A stretch of DNA of 64,000 nucleotides from positions 1,302,001-1,366,000 of the forward strand of contig OY781040.1 in the NCBI GenBank assembly GCA_963676095.1, in the 5' to 3' direction. Source of the DNA: G963676095 sp963676095 (GTDB taxonomy: Bacteria; Bacteroidota; Bacteroidia; Bacteroidales; Prolixibacteraceae). Below, in pieces: positions 18,101-26,552 of this stretch. Numbering within the stretch: the first letter of the stretch is position 1; each line of letters starts with the position of its first letter. The notes beneath the pieces are model-generated. The model was not told where the DNA came from and searched no databases. It saw only the letters and a program-made list of their open reading frames with translations. The translations under genes and the position numbers were made by a program.

Positions 18101-18156
18101 AACTGATTTTTCAGTTAAAAAACTAAAATAATAGTTGTAAAACTAATTTTACAGTT
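18101..18156 (+). promoter_or_regulatory. Three tandem BlaI-type operators at 20-bp pitch
   Basis: Three 16-bp inverted repeats of the form AACT-N8-AGTT start exactly 20 bp apart: 18101-18116 (AACTGATTTTTCAGTT), 18121-18136 (AACTAAAATAATAGTT) and 18141-18156 (AACTAATTTTACAGTT). They are separated by 4 bp, two helical turns from centre to centre, so bound dimers would face the same side of the DNA. The second covers the -33 element and the third fills the spacer of the promoter at 18135-18165. They immediately precede a BlaI-family repressor gene, so autoregulation is very likely. Confidence 0.8.
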
Positions 18157-18165
18157 ATATCTTTA
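18135..18165 (+). promoter_or_regulatory. Promoter of the blaI-blaR1-like operon
   Basis: TTG (18135-18137), 20-bp spacer, TATCTTTA (18158-18165; one mismatch to TAnnTTTG). The start would be near 18172, about 10 nt before the ATG, giving an almost leaderless mRNA. Repressor sites overlap both the -33 box and the spacer. Confidence 0.65.
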
Positions 18166-18181
18166 TCCAGTCTAAAAAGAT

Positions 18182-18547
18182 ATGCTAATGAAAAAGCTAA
18201 CGCAAAAAGAAGAAGAACTGATGAAAATACTTTGGAGGCTAAAGAGAGCTTTCGTGAAAGATATCATTGCATGTTACCCTGCTCCCAGGCCGCATTATAA
18301 CACGATCTCTTCACTGGTCAGGCTCTTGCAGGAAAAAGGAGTAATCGGGTTTAAAGCTTATGGCAACACGTACGAATATTTTCCGCTGATACAAAAGGAA
18401 GAATACCGGAAAAATTTTATGTCTCAGGTCCTGAAAGATTATTTTGACAACTCTTGCCAGAGTGCTGTGGCATTTTTTGTTAAGGAAAAAGGGCTGAAAC
18501 CTGAAGAACTGGAAGAAATGATAAAACTGATCAAAAATAAAGACTGA
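18182..18547 (+). CDS. BlaI/MecI/CopY-family transcriptional repressor
   Basis: A 121-residue winged-helix repressor: LTQKEEELMKILWRL at the start, then YNTISSLVRLLQEKGVIGFKAYGNTYEYFPLI, which is the family DNA-recognition and wing region. BlaI-type repressors bind as dimers to inverted repeats and are inactivated by cleavage once a BlaR1-type sensor is triggered. An ATG two codons later (18188) is equally possible. Its partner M56 peptidase gene starts 1 bp after its stop. Three operator-like palindromes lie just upstream. There is no beta-lactamase nearby, so the inducing signal is unknown. Confidence 0.92.
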   Translation: MLMKKLTQKEEELMKILWRLKRAFVKDIIACYPAPRPHYNTISSLVRLLQEKGVIGFKAYGNTYEYFPLIQKEEYRKNFMSQVLKDYFDNSCQSAVAFFVKEKGLKPEELEEMIKLIKNKD

Positions 18548-18548
18548 T

Positions 18549-20120
18549 ATGGAAAGTAGCCTTTTATACCTGCTAAGAACATCAGTGGCCTCAGCTGTTT
18601 TTTACATGGTTTACCTGCTGCTCTTCCGGAAAGAAAAATATTTTCTTTTCAACCGGATCTACCTGCTTGGGTCTATGACCGCCAGTTTTCTGATCCCGTT
18701 GGTAACGATCCGGTTGAAAGCCCCTGAAATACATGTACCTTTGTCTTTCATCGTAACGGTGAAGCAAGAAGCACCTATTGCTCCAGGGAATTCTTTTTAT
18801 GATTCCGGGTTGAAAGGAACGATTTCGTTCCTGTTCTTTTCCGGGGTTCTGATTTTTTTCACCAGGCTGATCACGGGCCACCTGAAGGCCTTGCATATCC
18901 TTAGAAATTCGCAAAAACAAAAAGTTGGGGAAATGATGGTTTTTATTTCAGAAGAAGATATTCATCCTTTTTCTTACTTCAACCGGATAGTGATCCCCTC
19001 TGAACTAAAACAAAGCCCTTACATGCAAATGATCCTTTACCATGAACAGGTACATATCAGGGAACAGCATTCCCTTGACATTTTATTAACCGAGCTCTTA
19101 TTCCTCTTTCAATGGTTCAACCCGTTTGCCTGGCTGATGAAAGACGCGATCAAAAGTAATCTTGAATTCCTGACCGATGACAGAGTGATCCGATGGGCTG
19201 ATTGCCAGTCGTATCAACTAGCCATGGTATCTCTTGCCGGGAAAACCACTATTGCACCATTTCCTACCGCACTCGACGGTTCACAATTAAAAAACAGAAT
19301 TATCATGATGAAAACAAAAAATGGAAACAAAAAACAATTTTTTAGGAAACTGGCTCTTATTCCTGTGATAACGATGCTGATCATTACCTTATCAAACAAG
19401 GAATACCGGGTAATGGCAGGAACCAATACCCCCGGAGAGAAAAGCATCACCGGGGTAGTAACATCCTCAGAATCGGGGAAACCTCTTCCAGAAATTGCTG
19501 TTCTTGTCAAGGGCCAAACAATCGGTACAATAACCGATACAAAGGGCAATTATGAATTGAAACTTAAAGATGATGACCAAACTTTACTGTTTTCTTCTCC
19601 CGGCTACGAGACACAGGAAGTGAACATTCATGGCAGGACAAAGGCCAATATCTCGATGAAAAGTATTCCCGGCATAAACCACGCCGATATTAACGTGGAA
19701 AAAGTCCAAATAAAAGATACGACCCAGGGAACTCCGTTATATATTGTTGATGGGAAAATAGTCCAGACCATTGAAGGGATTGATCCCGACAATGTTCAAT
19801 CGGTTACTGTTCTTAAAGATAAACAGGCCATCGTTCAATACGGAGAGAAGGGAAAGCAGGGGGTAATCAGTATCAGGCAAAAAGAAACAAATGAGCCTGC
19901 GACAGCATTAGTTATTATCGACGGGAAAATTATAGGAAAAGGGAATCAGGCACTCTCTCAGGTAACCCCCGACAACATTGAAAAAATCGAAGTCATAAAA
20001 GATAAAAACATGACTAACCAATATGGCGATGCCGGTAAAGACGGCGTAATTCTTATAACGACAAAAAAAGGTATAAACCCTGACTTAAAACTCGCCCCAA
20101 AGAAAAAAGAAGAGAATTAA
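18549..20120 (+). CDS. BlaR1-like M56 membrane metallopeptidase with regulatory-like and TonB-plug-like C-terminus
   Basis: A 523-residue sensor/peptidase. The N-terminal half has four membrane segments and the zinc motif HEQVH (165-169), followed by ELLFLFQWFNPFAWL, typical of peptidase M56. The C-terminal half (after a helix near 270-285) holds a carboxypeptidase-regulatory-like domain (SITGVVTSSESGKPLPEIAV) and two repeated plug-like modules: IVDGK...PDNVQSVTVLKDK...YGEKGKQGVI and IIDGK...PDNIEKIEVIKDK...YGDAGKDGVI. In place of the beta-lactam sensor of true BlaR1, this protein thus carries modules related to outer-membrane receptors. It is predicted to cleave the upstream repressor in response to an envelope signal. 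Confidence 0.88.
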   Translation: MESSLLYLLRTSVASAVFYMVYLLLFRKEKYFLFNRIYLLGSMTASFLIPLVTIRLKAPEIHVPLSFIVTVKQEAPIAPGNSFYDSGLKGTISFLFFSGVLIFFTRLITGHLKALHILRNSQKQKVGEMMVFISEEDIHPFSYFNRIVIPSELKQSPYMQMILYHEQVHIREQHSLDILLTELLFLFQWFNPFAWLMKDAIKSNLEFLTDDRVIRWADCQSYQLAMVSLAGKTTIAPFPTALDGSQLKNRIIMMKTKNGNKKQFFRKLALIPVITMLIITLSNKEYRVMAGTNTPGEKSITGVVTSSESGKPLPEIAVLVKGQTIGTITDTKGNYELKLKDDDQTLLFSSPGYETQEVNIHGRTKANISMKSIPGINHADINVEKVQIKDTTQGTPLYIVDGKIVQTIEGIDPDNVQSVTVLKDKQAIVQYGEKGKQGVISIRQKETNEPATALVIIDGKIIGKGNQALSQVTPDNIEKIEVIKDKNMTNQYGDAGKDGVILITTKKGINPDLKLAPKKKEEN

Positions 20121-20176
20121 CCGGCCAGCGGCCTAAACTTTTACACCAAATATTCATTACAGAAAACCAGAAACAT

Positions 20177-20206
20177 AAAAGGGGACCTCAGCGATCCCCT
20201 TTTTTT
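20177..20206 (+). terminator. Rho-independent terminator after the BlaR1-like gene
   Basis: AAAAGGGGA (20177-20185) pairs with TCCCCTTTT (20195-20203), 9-nt loop, then T residues. It sits between convergent genes and could serve both. Confidence 0.8.
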
Positions 20207-20226
20207 CAGTGTCTTAATCCATTTTA

Positions 20227-20757
20227 TTAAAGTGTTGCCTGTCCGGGCACCCAGTCGCACGGGGTCAATTTCCCGGTTTTAAGGGCTTCCAGTACGCGAA
20301 GAACTTCCGGTACATTACGACCGATCTCCAGGTCGTTAACACAAACCCAACGGATTTTACCTTCCGGATCGATAATAAAGGTAGCGCGATATGCGATTTT
20401 CTCATCTGCCTGGAGAATACCTAATTCCTCTGCAAGCGATTTGGAAGTATCGGCAATCATCGGGAACCTCAATGCCTTAAGTCCCGGATGGGCATTGCGC
20501 CATGCGAGATGAACATACTCAGAATCTGTGGAAGCTCCAAACAGGTTGGCGTCCAGGCCCACAAAAGCATCATAATGCTCGTTGAAACTGGTTATTTCTG
20601 TCGGGCAAACGAACGTAAAGTCTTTAGGCCACCAGAAAATAACACTCCACTTCCCGCTAAAAGAATCGTTTGTAATTGTTTCAAATTCTTTTCCTGCTTC
20701 CAGGGAAACTACTCCTGTTTTCTTAAACTCCGGAAATTTTTCTCCTATTGTCTTCAT
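20227..20757 (-). CDS. ahpC: 2-Cys peroxiredoxin, AhpC type
   Basis: Cytosolic thiol peroxidase of 176 residues that reduces hydrogen peroxide and organic hydroperoxides. The peroxidatic Cys51 lies in FTFVCPTEI, and the resolving Cys is probably Cys167 (TPCDW). The segment NDLEIGRNVPEVLRVLEAL is the usual AhpC C-terminal signature. No ahpF or other reductase gene is adjacent, so its electron donor is not shown here. Its promoter is at 20819-20849. Confidence 0.92.
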   Translation of the reverse strand: MKTIGEKFPEFKKTGVVSLEAGKEFETITNDSFSGKWSVIFWWPKDFTFVCPTEITSFNEHYDAFVGLDANLFGASTDSEYVHLAWRNAHPGLKALRFPMIADTSKSLAEELGILQADEKIAYRATFIIDPEGKIRWVCVNDLEIGRNVPEVLRVLEALKTGKLTPCDWVPGQATL

Positions 20758-20818
20758 TATATTTGAAATTAAAATTATTATTTCGACTTATTTTCTTAAA
20801 GATCTTAAATCATTGTAA

Positions 20819-20849
20819 CAAAGATAAGGGGCAATCGAACGTCTGTCAA
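20819..20849 (-). promoter_or_regulatory. Promoter of the peroxiredoxin gene
   Basis: On the minus strand TTG (20849-20847), 20-bp spacer, TATCTTTG (20826-20819), a full match to the Bacteroidota consensus. The leader would be about 55 nt. Confidence 0.75.
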
Positions 20850-20961
20850 ATTGATTTTTTTTATTCGGAATAGATAAAAGCTATTCATAAAGTGCAAAAA
20901 TTCGGACAGTCCTTAATTGATAAACAAAAAAGAAAGGATTCAATTATGACAAAAAACATTT

Positions 20962-20991
20962 TTGACGATACGAGAGATAGTTTTATCTTTA
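20962..20991 (+). promoter_or_regulatory. Promoter of the Tat-exported oxidoreductase gene
   Basis: TTG (20962-20964), 19-bp spacer, TATCTTTA (20984-20991; one mismatch). The start would be near 20998, giving a leader of about 60 nt. Together with the peroxiredoxin promoter this explains most of the 303-bp divergent gap 20758-21060. Confidence 0.6.
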
Positions 20992-21060
20992 AGAAGTTTT
21001 TGAAAAAGGATTTTTCTTTAACAAAAAATGATACCTAAATCAATTTCAAATTATTAAACT

Positions 21061-22554
21061 ATGGAAAAGAGTTCAAATGATGCAAGGCTGGTTTCCAGAA
21101 GGTCTTTCTTGGGAACTACAGCTGTAGCTGCTGCCGGGATTACAATTCTTCCGAGCCATGTTGTTGCCGGCCTGGGACACAAGGCCCCGAGTGACAAATT
21201 GAACATTGCAGCTGTTGGAATCGGAGGGATGGGGTTTGCCAACCTGAAAAACCTGGAATCGGAAAATATTGTTGCCCTGTGCGATGTCGACTGGAAATAT
21301 GCCCAACGTGTTTTCGAGCATTTTCCCAATGCCAAAAAGTATAAAGACTGGCGAGAAATGTACGATGAGATGGGTAAAAACTTCGACGCAGTTGTTATTG
21401 CCACCGCCGACCATACCCATGCCATTACTGCATCGCACGCTATCTCAATGGGAAAACATGTTTATCTTCAGAAACCACTTACCCACACTGTTTACGAATC
21501 GCGCTTACTGACGAAGCTGGCCAAGAAATACAATGTTGCCACACAGATGGGGAATCAAGGGTCTTCCGGCGAAGGGGTCAACCTGACCTGCGAATGGATT
21601 GCAAACGGAGAAATCGGAGAAATAACAAAGGTAGAAGCTTTTACTGACCGTCCAATCTGGCCGCAAGGATTAAACACTCCCGAAAATGGACAATGGGTCC
21701 CCGAAACCCTGGCCTGGGACTTGTTTATCGGTCCGGCAAAGATGCGTCCGTACAATGAAATTTATCATCCGTGGAACTGGCGGGGATGGTGGGATTTTGG
21801 AACAGGGGCCCTTGGCGACATGGCTTGCCACATCCTGCACCCGGTCTTTGTCGGCCTTGAACTGGGCTATCCGATCATGGCACAGGGTAATTCAACTTTA
21901 TTGCTGAACGATTGCGCTCCTGTTGCCCAATCAGTAAAACTGACTTTCCCTGAAAGAAAACCCCAACGGAAACTAAAAATTAAACTTCCTCAGGTAGACG
22001 TTTTCTGGTACGACGGAGGAATCAAACAAATGCTTCCCCAGGGATGGCCGGCAGGTAAAGATCCGAACGATAACGGAGGTGGCGTTATTTTCCACGGAAC
22101 AAAAGATAAACTAATTTGCGGATGTTACGGGAAAGATCCGTGGTTATTATCAGGACGGGTTCCTAATGCTCCCAAGTTTCGTCGTCGTATCGAAACCAGC
22201 CATGAAATGGACTGGGTACGCGCCTGCAAGGAAAATCCGGACAGCCGGGTAAAAACCGCTTCTGACTTTAGCGAGGCAGGACCTTTTAATGAAATGGTCG
22301 TTATGGGAGTACTCGCCGTCCGGTTGCAGTCGTTGAACAAAGTACTGGATTGGAATGGTGAAAATATGGAATTCACGAACCTGAAAGATGACGAGATGAT
22401 CAAAACAGTCGTCAAAGACGGTTTCAAAATCCATGACGGACACCCGACATTTGATAAGACCTGGACCGATCCGGTTCCTGCCAAACAATTTGCAGCAGAA
22501 CTGATCAAACACACTTACAGGACTCCATGGAGCCTGCCAGATATGCCGGCATAA
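21061..22554 (+). CDS. Gfo/Idh/MocA-family oxidoreductase, Tat-exported
   Basis: A 497-residue NAD(P)-dependent oxidoreductase. Residues 1-40 form a twin-arginine signal (SRRSFLG at 12-18, then an alanine-rich hydrophobic core), so it is exported folded with its cofactor. The Rossmann start is IAAVGIGGMGFANLKNL; TADHTHAITASHAISMGKHVYLQKPLTHTVYE carries the EKP-like motif (here QKP). The C-terminal half contains a long W-rich insert (HPWNWRGWWDFGTGALGDMACHI), seen in exported members of Planctomycetes and Bacteroidota. These act on sugars or glycosides. No sugar-specific neighbour helps to fix the substrate. Confidence 0.9.
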   Translation: MEKSSNDARLVSRRSFLGTTAVAAAGITILPSHVVAGLGHKAPSDKLNIAAVGIGGMGFANLKNLESENIVALCDVDWKYAQRVFEHFPNAKKYKDWREMYDEMGKNFDAVVIATADHTHAITASHAISMGKHVYLQKPLTHTVYESRLLTKLAKKYNVATQMGNQGSSGEGVNLTCEWIANGEIGEITKVEAFTDRPIWPQGLNTPENGQWVPETLAWDLFIGPAKMRPYNEIYHPWNWRGWWDFGTGALGDMACHILHPVFVGLELGYPIMAQGNSTLLLNDCAPVAQSVKLTFPERKPQRKLKIKLPQVDVFWYDGGIKQMLPQGWPAGKDPNDNGGGVIFHGTKDKLICGCYGKDPWLLSGRVPNAPKFRRRIETSHEMDWVRACKENPDSRVKTASDFSEAGPFNEMVVMGVLAVRLQSLNKVLDWNGENMEFTNLKDDEMIKTVVKDGFKIHDGHPTFDKTWTDPVPAKQFAAELIKHTYRTPWSLPDMPA

Positions 22555-22567
22555 TAAAAACATTGTA

Positions 22568-22605
22568 AAACAAGGAAGGCCCCTTTTGAGAGGCCTTCCT
22601 TGTTT
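22568..22605 (+). terminator. Strong bidirectional stem-loop terminator
   Basis: AAACAAGGAAGGCC (22568-22581) pairs perfectly over 14 bp with GGCCTTCCTTGTTT (22592-22605), 10-nt loop. It lies 13 bp after the oxidoreductase gene, between convergent genes. Confidence 0.85.
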
Positions 22606-22682
22606 ATATCATGTCCCAAAATCTTCATTCAGGATCTGTTTCCCTATTTTACAACAAAACCGGCACACCTGTAAATAGAGCT

Positions 22683-23423
22683 TTATTCCTGTCCAAGCGC
22701 AAATCTGATTTTTTGTTCTATCTCCTCTGTAAGGTCCTTGGGATCCTTTCCTTCAGGATCAATTGGAGGAAGCACCGTATAGGTGAGACCAGCACCAAAT
22801 TGAAGAGGGAAATATCCTTTCTCCATCAACTGACTGTTCCCGTCAATAGCAAAAGGAACAATACAGGCTGATGGGGCTGCGCGCAGCAATGTGGCTATCC
22901 CCGCATGTTGAAACTTTTTAAGCTTACCTGTTTTACTACGCGTCCCTTCAGGAAAAATACTGGCACAATATCTTTCTTTCTCAATGTGCTTTCCAAGCCG
23001 CGTTATCTCGATAACAGATTGCCGTCCGTTTTTCCGGTCGATCAAGGCAGAACCACCATATCTTAAATTATACGAAATACTGGGAATACCATGTCCCAAC
23101 TCTTTCTTCGAAACAAACTTCGGATGATGTTTCCGGAAGCCCCAAACAATAGGCGGAATATCAAATGTACTTTGATGGTTTGACACAATAATAAAAGGGC
23201 GATCTTCCGGCAACAGGTCAAATCCACGAAACCGGATCCGGGCACCGACAATCACGAGACTGTATAACAGAAAAAAATTAAGAATATCTACCGATTTTTT
23301 CCGAAGCTGATATCCGCCGATCCACCTGCAAACAACTTGAACCGGGTGGAAAACCAACAGTAATAATCCAAATACAAGCAGGTAAACCGGAGAAAACAAA
23401 TAACCTAAAATTTTTTTCATCAA
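22683..23423 (-). CDS. plsC: 1-acyl-sn-glycerol-3-phosphate acyltransferase
   Basis: Membrane-associated enzyme that acylates lysophosphatidic acid in phospholipid synthesis. The 246-residue protein has an N-terminal membrane segment (about 8-30) and the acyltransferase motifs NHQSTFD (82-88, the catalytic His-x4-Asp) and FPEGTRS (157-163). AHMGG-type motif III appears as FQHAGIATLLRAAP, and a proline-rich end LPPIDPEGKDPKDL is present. It is a single gene with its own promoter at 23542-23570. Confidence 0.9.
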   Translation of the reverse strand: MMKKILGYLFSPVYLLVFGLLLLVFHPVQVVCRWIGGYQLRKKSVDILNFFLLYSLVIVGARIRFRGFDLLPEDRPFIIVSNHQSTFDIPPIVWGFRKHHPKFVSKKELGHGIPSISYNLRYGGSALIDRKNGRQSVIEITRLGKHIEKERYCASIFPEGTRSKTGKLKKFQHAGIATLLRAAPSACIVPFAIDGNSQLMEKGYFPLQFGAGLTYTVLPPIDPEGKDPKDLTEEIEQKIRFALGQE

Positions 23424-23881
23424 AATTGTATTCTAAAAATGAATAAAGTACATCGTGTAACCATCTAAATAAAAATCAATAAATCAGCAGGACTTACACC
23501 ACATACAAGCGCCTGTCTTTTATCAATCACTTAAGACGTCCCAAATTTATCAAATATACCGGATTGACAAAGAGTCTTCTTCATCCCCATTTCAATCTGA
23601 CAAAACAAATCCGGGAAAAAATAACAGGTTCCCTTCCGAAGCGAACCGACACAAATTGTCAAGAAATTAATTAAAAATAAGATGCATCATCCGGTTTCTG
23701 GGGAACGATGATTCATGTCAGTGAAAGTATTACCTTTAACACCGATTATATTTTCATTCCCTCTTCGTTTATAAAAGAACAGGAAAAAGATATATCCAAA
23801 ATCTTTACAAAAAGTTCGGACTTTTCCGTAAGGTAATCTTCAGGAAAACATTAAACCAACGGAATTCCGGGCTGTTGAAGT
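23424..23881. other. Divergent intergenic region
   Basis: Contains the plsC promoter (23542-23570, minus strand). A TACCTTTA box at 23731-23738 on the plus strand could be the -7 element of the antiporter gene, though no TTG lies at the right distance. No RNA gene or other open frame was seen. Confidence 0.4.
23542..23570 (-). promoter_or_regulatory. Promoter of plsC
   Basis: On the minus strand TTG (23570-23568), 18-bp spacer, TAAATTTG (23549-23542). It predicts a leader of about 110 nt. Confidence 0.5.
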
Positions 23882-25378
23882 ATGATAAAAAATCAATTTA
23901 TGAGCTTGACAACAGAAAATATATTGCTGGTAGGATCGGTTCTTCTCTTCATTTCAATACTTGCAGGGAAGACTTCTTACCGCTTTGGGGTTCCGACATT
24001 GGTCTTTTTTCTTGCCACGGGTATGCTGGCTGGATCGGAAGGCATCGGGGGAATTTATTTCGATGATCCGGGCATCGCTCAATTTATTGGAATTGTCTCG
24101 CTCAATTTTATTCTTTTCTCCGGCGGCCTTGACACCAACTGGAAGTCGATCCGCCCCGTACTTTGGCAGGGGGTCTCTCTTTCTACTTTGGGCGTTTTCC
24201 TGACGGCATTTCTTGTTGGCGCGTTTGTATATTTTGTAACTGATTTTAGCCTTTATGAGGGCTTACTGCTGGGCGCTATCGTCTCCTCGACCGATGCCGC
24301 AGCCGTTTTTTCCGTACTGCGATCGAAAAACCTGGCTTTGAAGTACAACTTAAGGCCTAACCTGGAACTGGAAAGCGGGAGCAATGACCCGATGGCCTAT
24401 TTCCTGACAATTGCCTTCACAGGACTTCTTATAGACCCGGGAAAGGGAATTATAAGTATTATACACATTTTCATTCAGCAAATCGCGATTGGGGTATTGT
24501 TCGGCTTTCTTTCAGGAAAACTGAGCATGTTGGTTATAAACAGGATTAAACTCGGGTTCGAAGGACTTTACCCGGTGTTGGTTATCACCCTGATGTTTTT
24601 CACCTTTTCTGCTACAGATGCTGTGGGAGGGAATGGGTTCCTGGCTATCTACATTTCGGCTGTTTATCTTGGCAATCACGATCTGATCCATAAACGGGCC
24701 ATTATCAAAGCTTTTGATGGTTTTGCCTGGCTCATGCAGATTGTGCTTTTCCTGACTCTTGGGCTTCTTGTTTTCCCCAGCCAAGTCGTTCCTGTCTTTG
24801 GAATTGGTCTGGCTATTTCGATCTTTCTGATCCTGATTGCAAGACCGGTAAGTGTCTTTATCAGCACCTTATTCTTTAAAGTAAAAACCCGGAGCAGATT
24901 GTTCATATCATGGGTCGGACTGAGGGGAGCTGTCCCTATTGTTTTTGCAACATACCCCTTACTGGCAGGAGTGGAAAAAGCTCATATGATTTTTAATATC
25001 GTTTTCTTCATTTCCCTGACCTCCGTAATTATCCAGGGGACCACGTTGCCTGTAGTTGCCAAATGGCTCAGGGTGGCCCTTCCTCAGAAGACAAAGCCTT
25101 GGTCTCCTGAAGAATTATTGCTTAGCGAAGGAATAAAATCTGAGTTTATCGAGATAAACCTTTCCCCCGACTCTCCGGCAATAGGAAAACGGATCGTCGA
25201 CCTGAATCTTCCCAAGACTGCAATTATAGCCATGATCCGGAGAGGGGACAAGTTTCTCGTGCCCAATGGATCGACAACGATCGATGCAGATGATGTCTTA
25301 TTTGTGATTTCTGAAGAGAATGAAAGTTTAAAGAAGATTGATATGATCCTCTCTTCCGCTTCAACCTCTTCTGAATAA
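23882..25378 (+). CDS. Potassium or sodium/proton antiporter of the CPA1 type with TrkA-C domain (NhaP2/CvrA-like)
   Basis: A 498-residue inner-membrane cation/proton antiporter with about 12 membrane helices. Seen: FGVPTLVFFLATGMLAGSEGIGG, FSGGLDTNW, SSTDAAAVFSVL (containing the antiporter Asp) and LELESGSNDPMAYFLT with the paired Asn-Asp of the transport site. After about residue 390 there is a cytosolic RCK-C/TrkA-C domain (FIEINLSPDSPAIGKRIVDLNLP) that usually binds a regulatory ligand. ATG at 23900 is an alternative start. This arrangement matches NhaP2/CvrA. It may work beside the sodium-pumping NQR in ion homeostasis, but the cation is not fixed by sequence. Confidence 0.9.
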   Translation: MIKNQFMSLTTENILLVGSVLLFISILAGKTSYRFGVPTLVFFLATGMLAGSEGIGGIYFDDPGIAQFIGIVSLNFILFSGGLDTNWKSIRPVLWQGVSLSTLGVFLTAFLVGAFVYFVTDFSLYEGLLLGAIVSSTDAAAVFSVLRSKNLALKYNLRPNLELESGSNDPMAYFLTIAFTGLLIDPGKGIISIIHIFIQQIAIGVLFGFLSGKLSMLVINRIKLGFEGLYPVLVITLMFFTFSATDAVGGNGFLAIYISAVYLGNHDLIHKRAIIKAFDGFAWLMQIVLFLTLGLLVFPSQVVPVFGIGLAISIFLILIARPVSVFISTLFFKVKTRSRLFISWVGLRGAVPIVFATYPLLAGVEKAHMIFNIVFFISLTSVIIQGTTLPVVAKWLRVALPQKTKPWSPEELLLSEGIKSEFIEINLSPDSPAIGKRIVDLNLPKTAIIAMIRRGDKFLVPNGSTTIDADDVLFVISEENESLKKIDMILSSASTSSE

Positions 25379-25394
25379 ATCACGCTGTGAAACC

Positions 25395-25865
25395 TTATCT
25401 GTTATCAATTTTTTCCGGATAAAGATCATGATTTTGCAACCGGGACCATGCCAGCTCCTCATACTTGGTTCCCGGTTTTCCATAATTGGCGTAAGGGTCA
25501 ATGCTGATCCCCCCACGGGGCAAAAACTTTCCCCACACTTCGATGTACTTGGGATCCATCAGCTTCACCAGATCTTTCACGATAATGTTGATACAATCTT
25601 CGTGAAAGGCACCGTGATTTCTGAAACCAAACAGGTAAAGCTTCAGCGATTTACTTTCCACCATTTTTAGCCCGGGGATGTAGCTGATATAAATGGTGGC
25701 AAAATCGGGCTGCCCGGTAATCGGACAAAGACTGGTAAATTCAGGCGAATTGAATTTGACCCAATAGTCGTGTTCAGGATGCTTATTGTCAAAAGTTTCC
25801 AATACTTCCGGCGTATAATCAAAAGAATAGGTGGTTTTCTTTCCAAGATGCTTTAGATCTTCCAT
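25395..25865 (-). CDS. queF: NADPH-dependent 7-cyano-7-deazaguanine reductase (preQ0 to preQ1)
   Basis: Short, unimodular QueF of 156 residues. It reduces the nitrile of preQ0 to the amine of preQ1 in queuosine synthesis. Cys47 (FTSLCPITGQPD) is the residue that forms the thioimide and Asp54 the general acid; VESKSLKLYLFGFRNHGAFHE (69-89) is the family signature. It is last in the transporter-queC-queF operon, 15 bp after queC, and converges on the antiporter gene with a 16-bp gap. Confidence 0.97.
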   Translation of the reverse strand: MEDLKHLGKKTTYSFDYTPEVLETFDNKHPEHDYWVKFNSPEFTSLCPITGQPDFATIYISYIPGLKMVESKSLKLYLFGFRNHGAFHEDCINIIVKDLVKLMDPKYIEVWGKFLPRGGISIDPYANYGKPGTKYEELAWSRLQNHDLYPEKIDNR

Positions 25866-25880
25866 GTTTTTTTATGAATT

Positions 25881-26552
25881 TTAATCTTCTTTTTGCTCTA
25901 TTCCCTTCTTTTCCAAATATCTTTCCAGTCCCCTTCTCCTTAGTGTACAGGCAGGGCAATGGCCGCACCCGTCACCAACAATACCGTTATAGCAAGTAAG
26001 GGTTTCTTTCCTGACCAAGTCAAATACTCCGAGTTCGTCAGCCATTTGCCAGATCTGTTCTTTATCTTTCCACATCAGCGGGGTATGAATCTCATAAGGA
26101 TATTCCATTGAAAGGTTCAATGTCTGGTTCAGCGAACGGATAAACTCATCCCGGCAGTCGGGATAGCCACTGTAATCGGCCTGTCCTACTCCGGTCACCA
26201 GGTGGTGGATATCTCTCGATTTGGCGTAAACAGCTGCATAAGTCAGGAAAAGCATATTCCGCCCTTCAACCAATGTATTCGGTGGACGGTTTGCTGGCTT
26301 TTCCGTTTCAACCTCGACCTCCGGGTCTGTCAGCGCATTTCTTGAAATCCTGTTCAGCAGGTCAAGCCGGAACGACTGCCACGGAACGCCAGCTTTTTCT
26401 GCAATAGTCCTGGCTACTTCCAGTTCCAGACGGTGCTTTTGCCCATAATCAAACGATATGGCCTCCAATTCCTCAAATTCCTTTTTAGCCCAGAACAGGC
26501 AGGTAGTAGAATCCTGCCCTCCTGAGAAAACCACTAAAGCTTTCTTCATCAT
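25881..26552 (-). CDS. queC: 7-cyano-7-deazaguanine synthase
   Basis: QueC makes preQ0 from 7-carboxy-7-deazaguanine, ammonia and ATP. The 223-residue protein has the PP-loop SGGQDSTT (10-17) and a C-terminal zinc-binding cluster (CYNGIVGDGCGHCPAC). Its start codon overlaps the stop of the upstream transporter gene by 4 bp (ATGA), showing translational coupling. queD and queE are not in the window. Confidence 0.97.
   Translation of the reverse strand: MMKKALVVFSGGQDSTTCLFWAKKEFEELEAISFDYGQKHRLELEVARTIAEKAGVPWQSFRLDLLNRISRNALTDPEVEVETEKPANRPPNTLVEGRNMLFLTYAAVYAKSRDIHHLVTGVGQADYSGYPDCRDEFIRSLNQTLNLSMEYPYEIHTPLMWKDKEQIWQMADELGVFDLVRKETLTCYNGIVGDGCGHCPACTLRRRGLERYLEKKGIEQKED

Noticed and set aside
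18182..20120. Beta-lactam resistance operon
   Set aside because: The repressor and M56 peptidase belong to the BlaI/BlaR1 families, but no beta-lactamase or penicillin-binding sensor domain is present, so resistance is not claimed.
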